Part shown: positions 39,370 through 53,730 of the stretch, in pieces
How the letters are laid out: each line of letters begins with the position of its first letter
How positions within the stretch are numbered: the first letter of the stretch is position 1
Assembly: GCA_005765155.1 (NCBI GenBank)
Contig: VCCP01000002.1
Location: forward strand, 2,604,001 to 2,668,000
Direction: 5' to 3'
Source: Zelopaecilomyces penicillatus
Lineage: Eukaryota > Ascomycota > Sordariomycetes > Hypocreales > Pseudodiploosporaceae
Length of the DNA stretch: 64,000 nucleotides
Made by a program: the position numbers and the translations under genes
The notes under the pieces: model-generated
What the model saw: the letters and a program-made list of their open reading frames with translations, nothing else
Told to the model about the DNA's origin: nothing
Databases searched by the model: none

Positions 39370-40449
39370 CTAATAATTAAGATAGGGAGATATCTTATTT
39401 ACTTTATTATTAAAAGGATTAATTAATACTAGATTGATAATATAATATATTTAAAGGTACTTTTAAGCTATTATAAGGATCAGTCTAAGAAGAATTATTA
39501 TAGATATCCTTATAAGATCTTTTAATTAATATAATCAATAGATACCTTTAAGGATAATAGCCTAGAAATCTAAAAATAAAAGAGCTAAGCTTATTTATTA
39601 AAAGACCTAAAGTCTATAAAGCAGGGATATTATATACTATCCTAGCTAAATAATAAGATATTATTAATTTCTTTTTTATTAGAATCTAATATTATAGAAT
39701 ATTAAACCATTAAAAGAAAAAATAAAGGAATATTTAATCCTAAAATAAGCTTCTATCTAGAATATATATAAAAGATAACTTATATATTAAATATTAAATT
39801 AAAAAGATAGGATACCCTAAACTTATTAATTTCACTTAATTAAAATATAAATAAATATAGAAAGAACTATTATAGATAATTAATTTATATAGCTTTTAAT
39901 ATTAATTACTTGATTAATAATAAATAATATTAGCTATATATTAATCCTTGGTTTTGCTTTTTTATATTATAGATTAATATTCTAATGATTTAATTAATCT
40001 TAGAAAATATTTTTATCTCTCTTCTCTCTTTATAGATTTTATTTTTAGTATTAAAAAAGCTTCTTATTTAAGAATAATCTTAATATTTTAGAAATAAGAT
40101 ACTATTTAATTATAATAATATAGAAATCATTATCCTTAATTTAAATATAATATCTATCCTTAAAGAAAAGGTTTTATATTAATACTAGGATATAATTAAT
40201 AAGGTATTATTATATAAGAGTTAAGATAACTCTTTCTTAGATTAGATATCTAAATATCCCTATAATAGAAAGCCTTTATTATTATTTAATCTTTTTAATA
40301 TATTATTAGCCTTTGATTTAAGCAAATACTCTCTATACTAAAGAAGAAGATCTTTAAATAGCTCTAACTCTATTATTAGAATTACTACTCCTAAGATTAT
40401 TATCCCTAATATCTTTATTTTAAATACTCCTTTATCTAATATAATATCT

Positions 40450-43400
40450 ATTATAAATTCTAATAATCCTTTCCTTAATAGATTAGGCTTATAATTAATT
40501 GATTAGTTAAAGGATAATATTATTAAGAGTTTTTAATAAAGTATTATTAAGATTAATATTATTCTTTTTAATAGTTTTAAAGATATTCTTATTATAAATA
40601 AACCCAAGAGATATATTATTAACCTTAAGCTTATTAAATACTTTAATAGGATTAATATTATTAAATATTTTTTAAATTATAAGCTTAAGATAAAAGATAA
40701 TAATATAATTAATAAAGAGAAATATAATTACTTTATATATTATATAATTAATACCTATAAAGATATTATCTAAGGATTTATTTATAATCTCTTATAAATA
40801 AAAGCTAAAGAAGTATTAAAGAATTATTTCTTTAAAGGAGATTTATAGTAGTTAAGATTATATAAAGATTATTTAAAAGTATTTAAATAATAATACTTAA
40901 AGTCTATTAAAGATATTCTAGATTAGCTTAATAGGTATAGATTCTATGCTTTCTAATATAATTTAAATTAAGAGGATTTAAAACTATTATCTTATATATT
41001 ATATAAGACTATATTAATAAGGCTTCTTATTAAGGTTATCTAAGTAAATTTTATTAATAATCCCTATTAACTTAAGAAGATATTATATAAATAGCTTTAA
41101 GGATACTTTAATAATTAAATAACTATTAAACTAGTTATTAAATAATATAAGATTTTTAATAGTCTTAGGAATCAAATAAATATAATTATTATTAGGGTAA
41201 TACTTAATTAAATTATTATAATAAAGAATCTGGTTATATAGGACCTTTACCCTAAAGAAAAGTTCTTTTTAACTATTATTAAGATTATATTCCTTAAAGC
41301 TAAGTCTATAGATATAAAGGAATTAATTAAGCTTATTAATAACCTTAAGATTAATATAACTATTAAGGAAGATATTACTTAAATAATTATTAAAATATAA
41401 ATAAGTATTAATATATATATTAATAAAGATCTATAATATAAAGGCCTAATAAGTTTTTTATTTAATTAAATAATATTTAATCTTAGTAATAATAAGGATT
41501 TTAATATCTTCTCCCTTTAAGGGAGATAAGATAAGAATAATTATTAATATTATAATTTATTAAGCTATTTTCTCTTCTATTATAATAAATTAATATATAA
41601 TATTAAATTTAGATTCTATATATATAATTTATATACTAGGATATTAAATCTAGGATATATTATAGGCTAGAGTATAATTCCTTCTATTATTATATAATAG
41701 TTCCTTAAGATAAAAGGATACTATTAGAAGCTTATAATAGCTTAGGTTATTAACTTTCCTAATTATATAATTATATCCCTTATCCCTTTAATTAAAGTTA
41801 AAGCCTTTTAATACTTTAAATAAGTATTAAATAAATATAAAGATATAATTTTTAGAAAATATATCCTTTATTTAAGCCTTAAATAATAATCTATAAAGTT
41901 ATAATACTTAAATATTATATTTAATAAAAATATAATTTAAATTTCTTTTATATTATTCTCTTAATATAAAGATATAGAGGATTAAATAATATTAATATAT
42001 ATAATTAATATAAATACTAATAAGAGAAAGAGATAAAGAGATAATAATAGAGAGTTAATTAAATCTTTAACTATTATATATTAAGAGCCTACTCCTAAGG
42101 CTACCCTAATATTAAATAAAATAATACCTTTTAATCTAGTAATTATACCTAAGAATATATTATAAATAATAGATTAGAGTATAAGACTTCCTTATTATTA
42201 ATTAAAACTAAAGAAGACTTTATTTATAAAAATAGTTATTATATTATTTTATATATTAATTAATCTTAATCTAGAGCTTAAGATAATTATAAGCTAGGAT
42301 CTATTAGATTAGGCTAAAGATATAATAGAAATCCTTTATATCCCTAGGAATAGATTAGATAATCCTATATTTTTAATAAAGCTAAAGAATATAATAAAAG
42401 CAATTTAAGTTTATCTATAGATAAGATATAATAAAGCCTTCTTTAATAAGCTAACTAAATAATTATATACTAGTATTATAACTATAATTAAGATATAAAA
42501 AAAAGCCCCTTTTAATTATAATTAATATTAAATAATATTATTTGATTAAGGTTAAGATAATATAGATCTATTAAGCCTATATTATTTTTATATTCTAAAA
42601 CTAATTAAAGATAATCTCTATAATAATATAAGCTTCTCTTTTAATAAGGTATCTTATAAGATTACTTAAATATACTTAAATAGCTATTAATTATTAAATA
42701 TATAATAAATATCTAAGATCTAAATTAAAATTAATTCTTAAAAAGAGAAAGTAATAAATATATTTATTGATTTAAGCTTTAAAGGTAATATTATCTTAAA
42801 ATTATTAACTAAGAAATATAGAATTAAATATAATCTAATCAAGATTAAAATAATATTATTCTCTAGATAGATTACTTAAATAATTAAAGAAATAGAAGTT
42901 TAACTTTATATAGAAACCATTTAAATATCTATTTACCTATATATAGTATTAGATAGAGTTATAATATCCTTTATCCTAGGGATATTATTTATTAAAATAG
43001 CTAAGCTATTATTTAATTATTCTTAAAAGGGCAGAGACTTATATATATAATACTAAATAAGGTAAGTATAAGTAATTACTTCTATTATAGATATTATTTA
43101 TTAAGAATAAAATAAATCTAACTCCTTAGAAAACTAAATATTAACTATATTATTAAAGGTATAGTTAATAATAAGGAATTAATTAATCTAGAATAGCTCT
43201 TTAAGAATAATAAAGAAATATTAATAAAGCTTAACTCTAATAATAATAAGATAATTATTAAGAGTATATTAATAGAATCTATAAAGTAATATATTAAAGC
43301 TTTAAAAGTAGTTAAGGCTAAATTAAACTCTTTAAAGAAAAAGAAGAAATCTAAAAGAAAAGGAATATATTAATTATATAATCCCCCTAAGATATATATC

Positions 43401-46400
43401 TATATCTTATATAAAAAGAAGGCTAATAAAGTTAACCCTATTAATAATATTCCTTTAGATAGATCTATATCTAATAGTAATCTATTTTAAAAAAAAAAGA
43501 AATAAAAGAAAATAAAAAAAAGAATTAATCTAGATATACCCTTTATTAAATATATTATTTTAAAGTTCTCTAATATATTTAAGGGATCCTAACTTTATAT
43601 AGAATACCTTAAGGAAATCCTCTTTTAAACTAAAGATATATTAACCTAATAAAAGATTAATATTTTCCTAAAGATTCTCTATAATAAAGAATAGGCTTTA
43701 TCTTAGCAATTTAAAGAAAATAAAATACTTAATTTATTGATTATATCTTCTTAAATTATTAAAATGATTTTTTATTTAATCTAATAGGTATATTCTATCC
43801 CTATTCTATAAGGATTAGAAGTAAAAGCTATAAAGTTATTAAAGATATACTTTAAGAATTATATATTAGAAAAGTCTTATATCTTTTATAGGAATTAATA
43901 TTTCTTTATTAAGAAAAAGGATAAGAGGCTTTATTTAATTAATACTATTATAAAATATAATATTATTATTCTTAGAGATATATTTATCCCTTTTAATATT
44001 AATTTCTTTAATAAAGACTTCTCTATATATATTATACTCTTATTATTAGATTTCTTTTCTAGTTATAATCAAGTCCTATTAGATAAAAAGAATAAGGATT
44101 TTATTATATTTTCTTCTATTATTAATCTTTTAAGGATATATATATTCCCTTAGGGTATTATAAATTCTATAATCTAGTTTATAAGAATTATAACTTAAAT
44201 ACTATTTAATCTTATCCTAGATATCTATAAACCCTTTCTTAATAATATTACTATATATAGATTATAATCTACTTATAATAATAAAGAGATTCTTTCTAGG
44301 GTATAGAAATATATACTTAAGTATTTATAGAATCTTAATAAAATCCTTTTTAATATTAAGCTCTCTAGATATATAATATTAGAAGAGAAATCAAGATATT
44401 ATCAAAATATAACTATTATTATTAGATTCCTTTATAAGATATCTAAAAGAAAATCGATTAAAAAGAAGATTATTAAGATCCTAGAATAGCTTATCTATTA
44501 TAATATAATAGATATTAGGGCCTTTCTTAGATTTATTAGCTATTATTAAATTTAGATATATAACTTTATTATTATTACTCTTTTCTTTATTATCCTATTA
44601 TAAAAGAAAGCCTTTTAGGAATAAGAAGGATTATAATTAAAGATAATAATTAAGCTTAAAGATATAATAATAACTATCCTTATTTTAATATTATTTAATC
44701 TCTTTAAGGAGAGCAAAGAAATTATACTTATAATAGATACTAGCCTTAAAGGATAAAAAGCAGTTTTAATATAAATCCTAGATAGGTAATAATACTTAAT
44801 TAGGTTTAAAAGTAGTTATTAGAATAAAACTAAATATAGCTATAATATAATAAAGTAAGAGTATAAGGCTATTCTTTTTATATTCTAAAGACTTAAAGGA
44901 TATATTTATAGTATATAATTTACTTTAAAGATAGATATATATATCCTTATATACTAGCTTAATAATACTATTTATAATATACTAGATAGTCTTATTATCT
45001 ATTAGATCAGCTATATTATATTATTTGATTTTATTATTAAATATATTCTTAGGAAAAATAATAGTATAATAGATAGACTTTCTTAGAAAGGACCAGAGCT
45101 ATCTAATTAAATAAATACTAAAGTTAATAGGAATTTAAAGGATATAATTAATATATATCTTAGATCAATATAATTAGATATACTAGAATCTAGATATTTT
45201 ATAGAATCTTAATAGATTATTAGATTCTTATATTTACTAAAGAGACTATTTAATCTTAATAAAGTATAATTTAGGATATTATATTAAAAAGCTTAAAGAT
45301 TCTTTATTAAGAATAGGAAACTTTAGCTAAGATTAACTTATAAAAGAAATCATTTTATATTAATTATTAATAACTTATCTATCTATAAGAAATTAATAGT
45401 AAGCTATTATATAACCTAAGGGTATAAAGATAAAGCGATTATCTTTAAAACTCTCTTTAATAGATACTATTAAAAAAAGATATAGAATAATATTTCTTTA
45501 ATTATAACCTATTACCCTAAGTATTAAAAGTTTATACTATAATAGGGCAGAGAATTAATAATTCTAATATTATTTAGATAGCTAATATTAAAAGTATACT
45601 TTGATTTATAATATATATTATTTAATTATAATATAAACTTCCTTATAGAAGCTTATTATAACTTAATTGAATAAATAAAAGTTTAATTAATATAATAGAT
45701 TAACTTAAGGGCTATAATTAGATTTATTATAATCTTAATATAGTAATATAGACTTATACTTTATATAATTATTAATAATAGATCTAAAATAAAAGGGCTT
45801 CTCCCTTAGATACTATTTAATTAGGGTATAAAATATATTCAAATATCTAGGTATAATCCTATAGCTAATTCTATAGTTAAAGTTGATTATTAAAGCCTTA
45901 TATCTATAATAATAAAAATATTAAAAGGGGACTTTAAATAAATAAGATATCTTAAAGTAGTTATTCTTATAAATAGAACTATAATTAAATCATTCTATAG
46001 CTTCTTTATCTTTTATCTTATATATAGATATAACTCTATCTTATTATTTAAAGTTAAATTCCTAATATAGAGGCTTATTAATTAGGATATTATTATTAAT
46101 ACTAAGGACTTATTTAAGTCTTATATCTAAATATTAAAAAGAAGATTAAAAGATATAATAAAGGCTAGAGAAAAGGTAATCAACTTTAGAAAGAAGCTAA
46201 TAATAAGAATAGATACTATTAATAAATATATACTTTAATTAGAATATAATTAACTAATACTAAATAACCTAATGCTTATATATAATATATCTAAGAAGCA
46301 GGATAAATCCTATATAATAAAGATAATAATATATTAATATAACCTATATTAGATTACTTTATAAGCAGATATTATTAAAGTATATATACTTTATATAATA

Positions 46401-46720
46401 GATAGGATTCTCCTAAATAAGACTTATTCTAAAAACCATTTAAAGAAGTTTATTAAAGATAAATATAGCTGATAGATATCTAATACTGATATATAGCTCT
46501 TTAAACCTAAAGATAAATAAGAACTATATAAGGAAAAGAGAGGGCTAGGATTATTAAACCCTTTTATATACTTTAACTTATCTATTAATCAAATAATACC
46601 CTAAGACTCTAATTTTAATACTAATCTTAAAAAAGACTTTCTAGATTTACTATTAGCTATTAAACCTTGATTTAAAGTTATAATCCCTAGCTTAATCTAA
46701 TACTAAAAGAGTATATATTA
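40450..46720 (+). pseudogene. gag-pol: Gypsy-D gag-pol remnant
   Basis: Plus-strand reading through stops shows a gag-like region (about 40.5-41.5 kb), then pol. The RT entry and palm lie at about 43.9-44.4 kb, with AAT AAT in place of the two catalytic Asp codons (FLNNI for FLDDI). RNase H is near 44.7-45.0 kb. The integrase zinc-binding and core region begins near 45.36 kb. The best matching subtype is the fungal Gypsy group with FFSGYDQ-like motifs. Non-functional. Segment limits are approximate. Confidence 0.68.
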
Positions 46721-47949
46721 ACTATACTTACTTTAGATATATATATAATTTCTTATATATTTAAACCAAGGATTTTCTGGTTTAAATTCTATTTAAAAAT
46801 CCTTGATAAGGAGGATCTTAATAATATTTCTTAAAAAGTATAATAAATTTTACTCTTTATATATAATATTCTACTATTAATATATAAATCAACCATACTA
46901 AACCAATTATAATAGATAATTAATACTTTTAAATCTTAACTATAATAACTAAATTATTCTTATATTAATAATCAAATAGTCTTTATTAATCTTATTTCTT
47001 TATAATCTTTTCTTAATCTATATTAATTTGATTTTACTATACCCTTAAGTATAAACCTATTCTTAGATCTATTCTATATTTATATTGATTAGGACTAAAT
47101 AAAGCTTATACTTATATATTTAAAACCTTTCCTTTCACTCTAAAAAACTTATTAAATTCCTATTAAAAACAGGAGTTCTTATAAATCATTTTAATACTAT
47201 AATATTATCTTTTTTTAACTTTTCTACTTATATAAATCCCTTCCTTATTTTATTATATATATATTTTATAATATTATATTAAATTAATTATACTCTTTTA
47301 TTAATTTATTTTATTTTATAAAGATTAATTAATATCTTTAAAAGCTAATTTATTTACTAATACTAAACTATCTAGACTATATAATTAATACTATTATCCT
47401 AAAATTAATTTACCCTATCTCTTTTAAATCAAATCTATATCCTAATAATTAAGGAACCATTTAATCCTATCTATACCTATTAAATCCTATTAAGGTTTTC
47501 CTTTATTATCTTATTTATATCCTATTTTATTATATACCTAATCTTTAAAGTTAATAGCTAATATTTCTATAGGCAGAAAGTAATAGATATATTTAAGAAA
47601 TCTAAAATAATTAGTCTCTTTAATTCTTTAATCTAGTTCTTCTTTAAGAAAGTTATTTACTTCTCTTTATCCTCTAGCTTAGATTAATAGCTATAAAATC
47701 CTCTCTATTTATAATATATATATCTATTCTATTTATAATTTAAATAATATCTATTATACTTACCTAGGATTAAAATATATAGATAATATAGTTATATAAT
47801 ATACTCTTTAATAGCTATAATAATAATTAAAAAGGATTATATATAAAAGAAATATAGGATTAAATTAATAATCTTATAATAATTAATAAATAAAGAGTAG
47901 ATCCTTTTTTTTTATTTTATTAAGGTATTAAAGAAATATCTATAAATAT

Positions 47950-50290
47950 ATCCCATTTTAGCTAGTATAAATATAAGGTAAGGTATTTGAGTTTTTATAA
48001 TAGACTTTAATATAGGATATTCTTAAGTATTATAGAGATTACCTTTCTAGAAGTATTATTCAAGACTTCAGCCCTTAGCTAGCTATATAAGAGTACTAGA
48101 TATATCTTTTATAAACTTAATAGTAAAGGATACCTTATAATAGAAAGGGTAATTTATCTAGCCTATATTTACCTCCCCTAGAATTTATACTTTAAATATT
48201 ATCTAAATCTAAAAATAAGAAAGAGAATTAATATTAGTTTATAAAGATTAAATAATACTAAACCAGAAAGGCTTTATAACTTACTATCACTTCTATTATA
48301 AAAGATAGTTTAATACTATTAAAGAACTTAATATAATTATTCTATAATAAGATAACTTTATAAATAATTATATTATATAGAATAATTATATTTATAATAG
48401 AATTAATATTAAAGAGCTAATAATAAATATTATTTTAATCAGTTTCTATAATTAAATAATATCTATATTAAAAACCTAAAGAGAATAAAAAATAGATTAA
48501 TAATCTTAAAGTTAAAAGGGCTAAGTTATAAGATAAAGAAGGAAAAGTTATAAAAGCTAGAAGATAGCCCCTTTAAAAAGTATATAAATAAAAATATATA
48601 TTATTTATTAGCTATAAATCACTATTAAGTATAATAAAAAGCTATACTTTAAAGAAAGAGCTATCTATAATAAAAGATACCTTTAATTAAATAATTATAT
48701 ATAATTATAAAGAATTATTAATTTAAACCCTTATATACTTATAAAGCTTTCTTTTATAAAGAGATACCTTATATATATTACCCTCTTTTATCTCTATTAT
48801 CTTCTTTTAATACCTATATTATCTTATTTTATTCCTTTAATCTTTATTATTATTTAATTATATCTTTATCTAATTCCTTATTAATATATAATATTAAAAT
48901 AATAAAGAATTTCTAGATTATTTATACTCTTCTTTTAGATAAGTATTAAAAATATAAGCCTTATTATTATTATAGGAGTAATATAGTTTAAAGGAGATAT
49001 AGATTTATTTTATAAATATATTAATAAATATATTATATTTATAATAAATCTAGGGTTTTCTAAGTAATTCTATTTTATAATCCCTTAATAAGATTAGCCT
49101 AATCTATTATTAACCCTCTCTTAGAATTTTAATATAGATACCCTAGATTTAATAATATATAGCCTTATCTTTATTATATAGCTATTTCCTTAAGGCTTAT
49201 AAGGATAGAATTAAAGTAATTATTTAATCAAGCTCTATTAACTATTATATATATTAAAGAATAAAGATTAAGCTATTAATTTTATATTATATTCTCTACT
49301 TTAAATTATACTCTATAATATCTCTAATAATATATTTATAGCCCCTAAAGTAATATATATTTTTAAATTAAAGGAATGCTTTTATATATATATAGATCTC
49401 TCTAATATTTTATATAAATTTAAACCCTATAATTATTTAATACTTAATACTTATAATTATCTTAATAGGCTAGCTATCTTCTATAAGAATATATTTAATA
49501 AATAATTCTTTATTAGATTTATTAATTATAAGAATATATATTAATATTTCTTTATTTAGGATTAATTTAAAAGCTAGCTTTATATCTTTAATTTATAAAT
49601 AGATAAATAAATATATTATATTAAAGAGTTTATATATCTATAAAAGTAAATACTTTATAAGCTTAATCTTCTTTATAACTTTATATTTATTATTATTTTA
49701 TATATAAAGTAAATATAAGATTAAGAGTATAGCTATCTATCTTTCTTTTAGATCTATATTATTATTAAAGGATTAATTAGGTTTTACTCTTATCTTAATT
49801 AGATTAGAAAAGATTTAAATAAGATTAAATAATCTTATAATAATATATTTTATCTACTTCTTAATAATCCCTTCTATTTATTATTAAGAGATTAATATCT
49901 ATTTAATAATTTAAATCAGTCTATATCTAGCTATATATTTAAAGTAAGGAATACTATATTATATCTTATTATTAATAAATTAGATATAGCTAAATACTTA
50001 TAAAGCTTTTATTATATTATTCTATAGGATCTTAATAATCAAATAATCTATAATTAAGGTATAAATAAAGTATTCTATTTTATTTATCTAGAAGATACTA
50101 TACTATTCTTAATTAATAGATATATCTTATCTATATTATATAATAACTTTAGAGTCTTCTATATACCTATAAGAGATAGTTTATTTATACTATTTATATA
50201 GATTATTATAGAGCTATCTATTTATTCTATTAAAATATAGAAACCTATACTCTTTAAAGCTATTATTAACTAATAATTAAATAATAAATT
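47950..50290 (+). pseudogene. Unassigned RIP-broken reading frame downstream of Gypsy-D pol
   Basis: A plus-strand frame stays readable over long stretches if TAA and TAG are taken as former Gln or Trp codons. I checked it codon by codon at about 49930-50285: roughly 115 codons in which every stop is TAA or TAG. The content is rich in Ile, Leu, Tyr, Asn and Phe, partly as a consequence of RIP. No RT, integrase, envelope or chromodomain motif was recognised. It could be an extra ORF carried by Gypsy-D, or a nested element without visible ends. The frame from 47950 to 49900 was read less rigorously. Confidence 0.4.
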
Positions 50291-51411
50291 TAAATATAAT
50301 AAGATAATTAGGCCTAAGATAATTAAGATTATTAATATAATTATTATTAAGGAAGTTAAATTAATTATAATTTAATCTAATAATAATCAAATAATAGTAC
50401 TTTAATAGTATTCTTTAGGAGTTAATAGAAATAAATTATTTATTATTTATTTAATTTCTAAGCTCTTATCTAGGCTTAATTTATTTATATATAATAATAC
50501 TAAGGATATTTAAGGATTATCTAATTAAGATTTATTAAATAAGGAATTAAAGTTAATATTAATATAGCTTATATTATATTTAAACCCTTAGAAATAGATT
50601 ACCTTTAAAAAGTAAATAGCTAAATTAATTTCTCTAAATATCCTTATAGTTAACTTAGATAAGAATATTAATACTTCTAGGGATATTATTATAATCCTAA
50701 GGTGATTTATTAATAGGAATCTAGATAGGGTATCTTGATTAGATAATAGATATCTTTCTTATAAATAGACTAATCCTTCTAATAGAGAAAAAAGAAGTCT
50801 AGAAAAGAAATAAAGGAGCTAATAAAAGGAATTAAACCCTTAGCCCTCTTTATACTATATATTATTAATTTAATCTATAAGATATAAGGAAGAGATTATT
50901 ATTTAAATAGGTATTGATTTACCTTTATAATACTTAAAAGTAATAGAGTATATTATAACTATTAAATTTATTAAGAAGATAAATAATATATTCCTTATTA
51001 AAAGGCCTATATTATATATTAAATACTCTAATAATTATATTAATCTCTATTCTAATAGAATAGTTATAAAAGGAACCCTTTAATATATTAGAAAGATAAT
51101 AGAAGCTTTCTTTAATAGGCTAATAACTTAAGCTATTTAATCTAATAGATCTGAATACTATACTATATAAGTATAATTAATAATATCTCTATTTATAGAT
51201 TAAGTAAAGGAATTAAATACTCTAGGGATATTAAGGGAATTAAAGGGATTAAATATTAAGGGAATACTTAATTAAGGATAAATAAGATAGAAAAAATAAA
51301 GTATATATATATAAGCATCTAAAGATTATATTTAAATACTATTGCTTAATTGATTATAAATATTATCTGATTTAATAATAGGGTTATCTTTAATATTTAT
51401 TAGAAGGGTTT

Positions 51412-51806
51412 TAATAACTAGATTAAATATATCTCTTTATTAATTAATTAAGCTATAGCTATATAAGCTATACTTAAAGGGATTAAATTATATAAATAGA
51501 TAGGCTATATCTAGGCTATTTGAATAGGTAGATATTATTGAATTTAAGTTTTTTTTTTCTCTTCTATCTAAGAATTTTTTAATATATTTAAAAGACTAGC
51601 TATTAAAAAGCTATTTTCTTTATCTAATTAATTATAGGATAATCAATTAATCTCTTAAGTTTAATTTATTATATTATTGCTTTATAGCTTTTCTTGCCTA
51701 TTTAATCCTTATAAACTATACTAGCTATATAATTACCCTAAAATCATCCTATAGTTCTATAGGTAGTGTTAGTGTTATTATATGTGTTGTTTTTCTCTTA
51801 TTAAAA
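51412..51806 (+). repeat. 3' LTR of Gypsy-D
   Basis: 395-bp partner starting TAATAACTAG. Differences from the 5' LTR are overwhelmingly C/T and G/A. The last 60 bp are less mutated than in the 5' LTR. Confidence 0.82.
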
Positions 51807-51811
51807 TATCT

Positions 51812-53546
51812 CTTTCTTTTAAGGCCTTAGCTTATTTAATATTATTAATAAATTATATTATAATTTTATTAGTATTAGGGCTTGAATTATTTCTATAAGG
51901 GATTAGATTATAATAGAAGTAAGGTTATTAAATATTAGTATTATAGGGAGTATATTAATAATCTAGACCTAATAAGAATATATCTAAGTAGGTATTATAA
52001 AGGGTAGGATTTATAATATAAATAAAATAACCTTTTTAAGGGGAGATATTATCTTTAGATAGGGTTATTATTATATTTAATTAAAATATATATTAAGGAT
52101 TAGGAGATAGAGATATATTAGTTAATTACCTTTAAAAAGGGGTGGCTAAGGATCTAGATAGGTCTACTATAATAAAGGATAATAATAGATTAATAGTATT
52201 AATTAAAGATTATATTTATATTATCTATACTATTATATATTAGGTAAATATAGTCTAGAAGGTATTAATATTAGAAAGAAATACTTTTTAGTATATTTAA
52301 TTAGCTTTTCTCTTTTCTTTTTTATAAATAATTTAAGTTTATTACTTCTTTATTAAGATAATTTATTATTCTTATATAGAATTAGAATAGAATTAAATAA
52401 AATAGGATAAGAGAATATAAATTTATTTATATATCTTTAATTATATAATATATCTCTTTTTATTATTATAGAATATATTAAGTATTAAGGGTAGATTAGA
52501 TATAATATTACTTATTATAATAGGTAATTAAAGTTAATAAAGGGCTATTAAAGAATATAAAGGAGCTATTATAAATAGATATAGTAGATATAAGGGCTTA
52601 AGATAATAAATAGTATATTAAGATATTCCTTAAAGGGATAATAGACTAGATAGCTTAAGGGGTTATATAGATATTAATAAAGATAAAGGGATTTTATTTA
52701 GCTTCTATAAAAATAATCTTTTAGTTTATAATTATCTGCTTTTATATAAATAAAAAGTAAATAAATTAATTAAGTATATTATTAGATTTAGCTTAAGCTG
52801 GAGATATAATATACTTACCCTAATAAATAAGAGTATATAATACTTTTATAATTATATAAAGGATTAGATTATTTAGGAATAGAAGCTTTTTATAATAATA
52901 TAAAGTATAGGATTTATAATATAAAATATAGGTATAATAGAAGGGGTGATTATATTTATCCTTCCTAATATATATTATACTTTTAATATAAGGTAAATAT
53001 AATAGATATATTTATTTAAGGAGAATAATTAATTTATTATTAAAGTTGCTTTATATAAATAAAATACTAATAATATATTTCTTATAATACTATCTAAAGG
53101 AAAAATAAATTAATATTAATATTAAATAATTAATAAATATAATATATACCTTTAAAAGGATAATAGGCTTAAGGCCTAGCTTGATATTATTTTAAGGGGT
53201 ATAAGGCTTTAAATAATTTAATGGTTTATTACTAGATTAGATATTTAATATATTACTTATTTTCCTATTTATTAAAGATAAAAATAAAGGAAGGTATAAA
53301 TAGAATTATTTATTAATTATAATTAATACTTAAGAAGGATTAAGGTAATATTTAATAAGGAAAGAATAAGGGTATAATATAAACCTAGAATAGGATTTAA
53401 TAGGGTATAGGTAGGGTTGTTTTTCTGCTATATTATTATTAGGATAATTAATAGATAGATCTATATTAAAAAGTTTTTATTTTATAATAAACCCTTATTG
53501 CTTTTATTAACTTAAAGGATAATATAATACTAGGAGTAGGATAGTA
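51812..53546 (+). other. Gypsy-B 3' internal region
   Basis: 1.7 kb between the Gypsy-D insertion and the Gypsy-B 3' LTR. AT-rich with purine-rich islands such as AAGGGGAGATATT near 52035 and AAAAAGGGGTGG near 52135. No domain recognised; probably 3' untranslated sequence, though long for one. Confidence 0.45.
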
Positions 53547-53730
53547 TATTATAGGCTTGGGCTTTTAGCCTAAGCCTTAATTATAAATATAAGATAGGCC
53601 TGATCTAAATCTGATTTATATAAGAAAAGGGATTAAATAGGGATAATATAGGGATCTCTTTTTCTTTTTTAAGTTTATTAATATTATTCTTAATGTTTAT
53701 TTATAGTAGTTATAGGGCTAGCTTATTATA
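53547..53730 (+). repeat. 3' LTR of Gypsy-B
   Basis: 184-bp partner of 33798-33981, differing mainly by C/T and G/A transitions. Followed by ATTAT. Confidence 0.85.

Larger units (their letters stand above)
38975..51806 (+). mobile_element. Gypsy-D, large Gypsy nested in Gypsy-B
   Basis: Bounded by 395-bp direct repeats (38975-39369 and 51412-51806) with flanks TATTT (38970-38974) and TATCT (51807-51811), a 5-bp duplication with one C/T difference. Coding strand plus. Gag-like sequence lies at about 40.5-41.5 kb. RT lies at about 43.9-44.4 kb, with a FFSSYNQVLLDKK motif near 44050 and the catalytic region reading FLNNI near 44240. RNase H and integrase run to about 46.7 kb. At 12.8 kb it is much longer than usual because about 4.6 kb lies between integrase and the 3' LTR. 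The 3' end of the LTR is not a clear CA, so the ends may be off by a few bases. Confidence 0.8.
33798..53730 (+). mobile_element. Gypsy-B, chromodomain-type, nested in Gypsy-C
   Basis: LTR element with 184-bp LTRs (33798-33981 and 53547-53730) and a perfect ATTAT duplication on each side (33793-33797 and 53731-53735). Without nested Gypsy-D it is about 7.1 kb. Coding strand plus. Gag, protease, RT, RNase H, integrase and a chromodomain-like end are readable through stops between about 34.2 and 38.85 kb. The Gypsy-D insertion falls about 125 bp after the chromodomain. The remaining 1.7 kb (51812-53546) leads to a purine-rich GGAGTAGGATAG before the 3' LTR. Confidence 0.87.
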
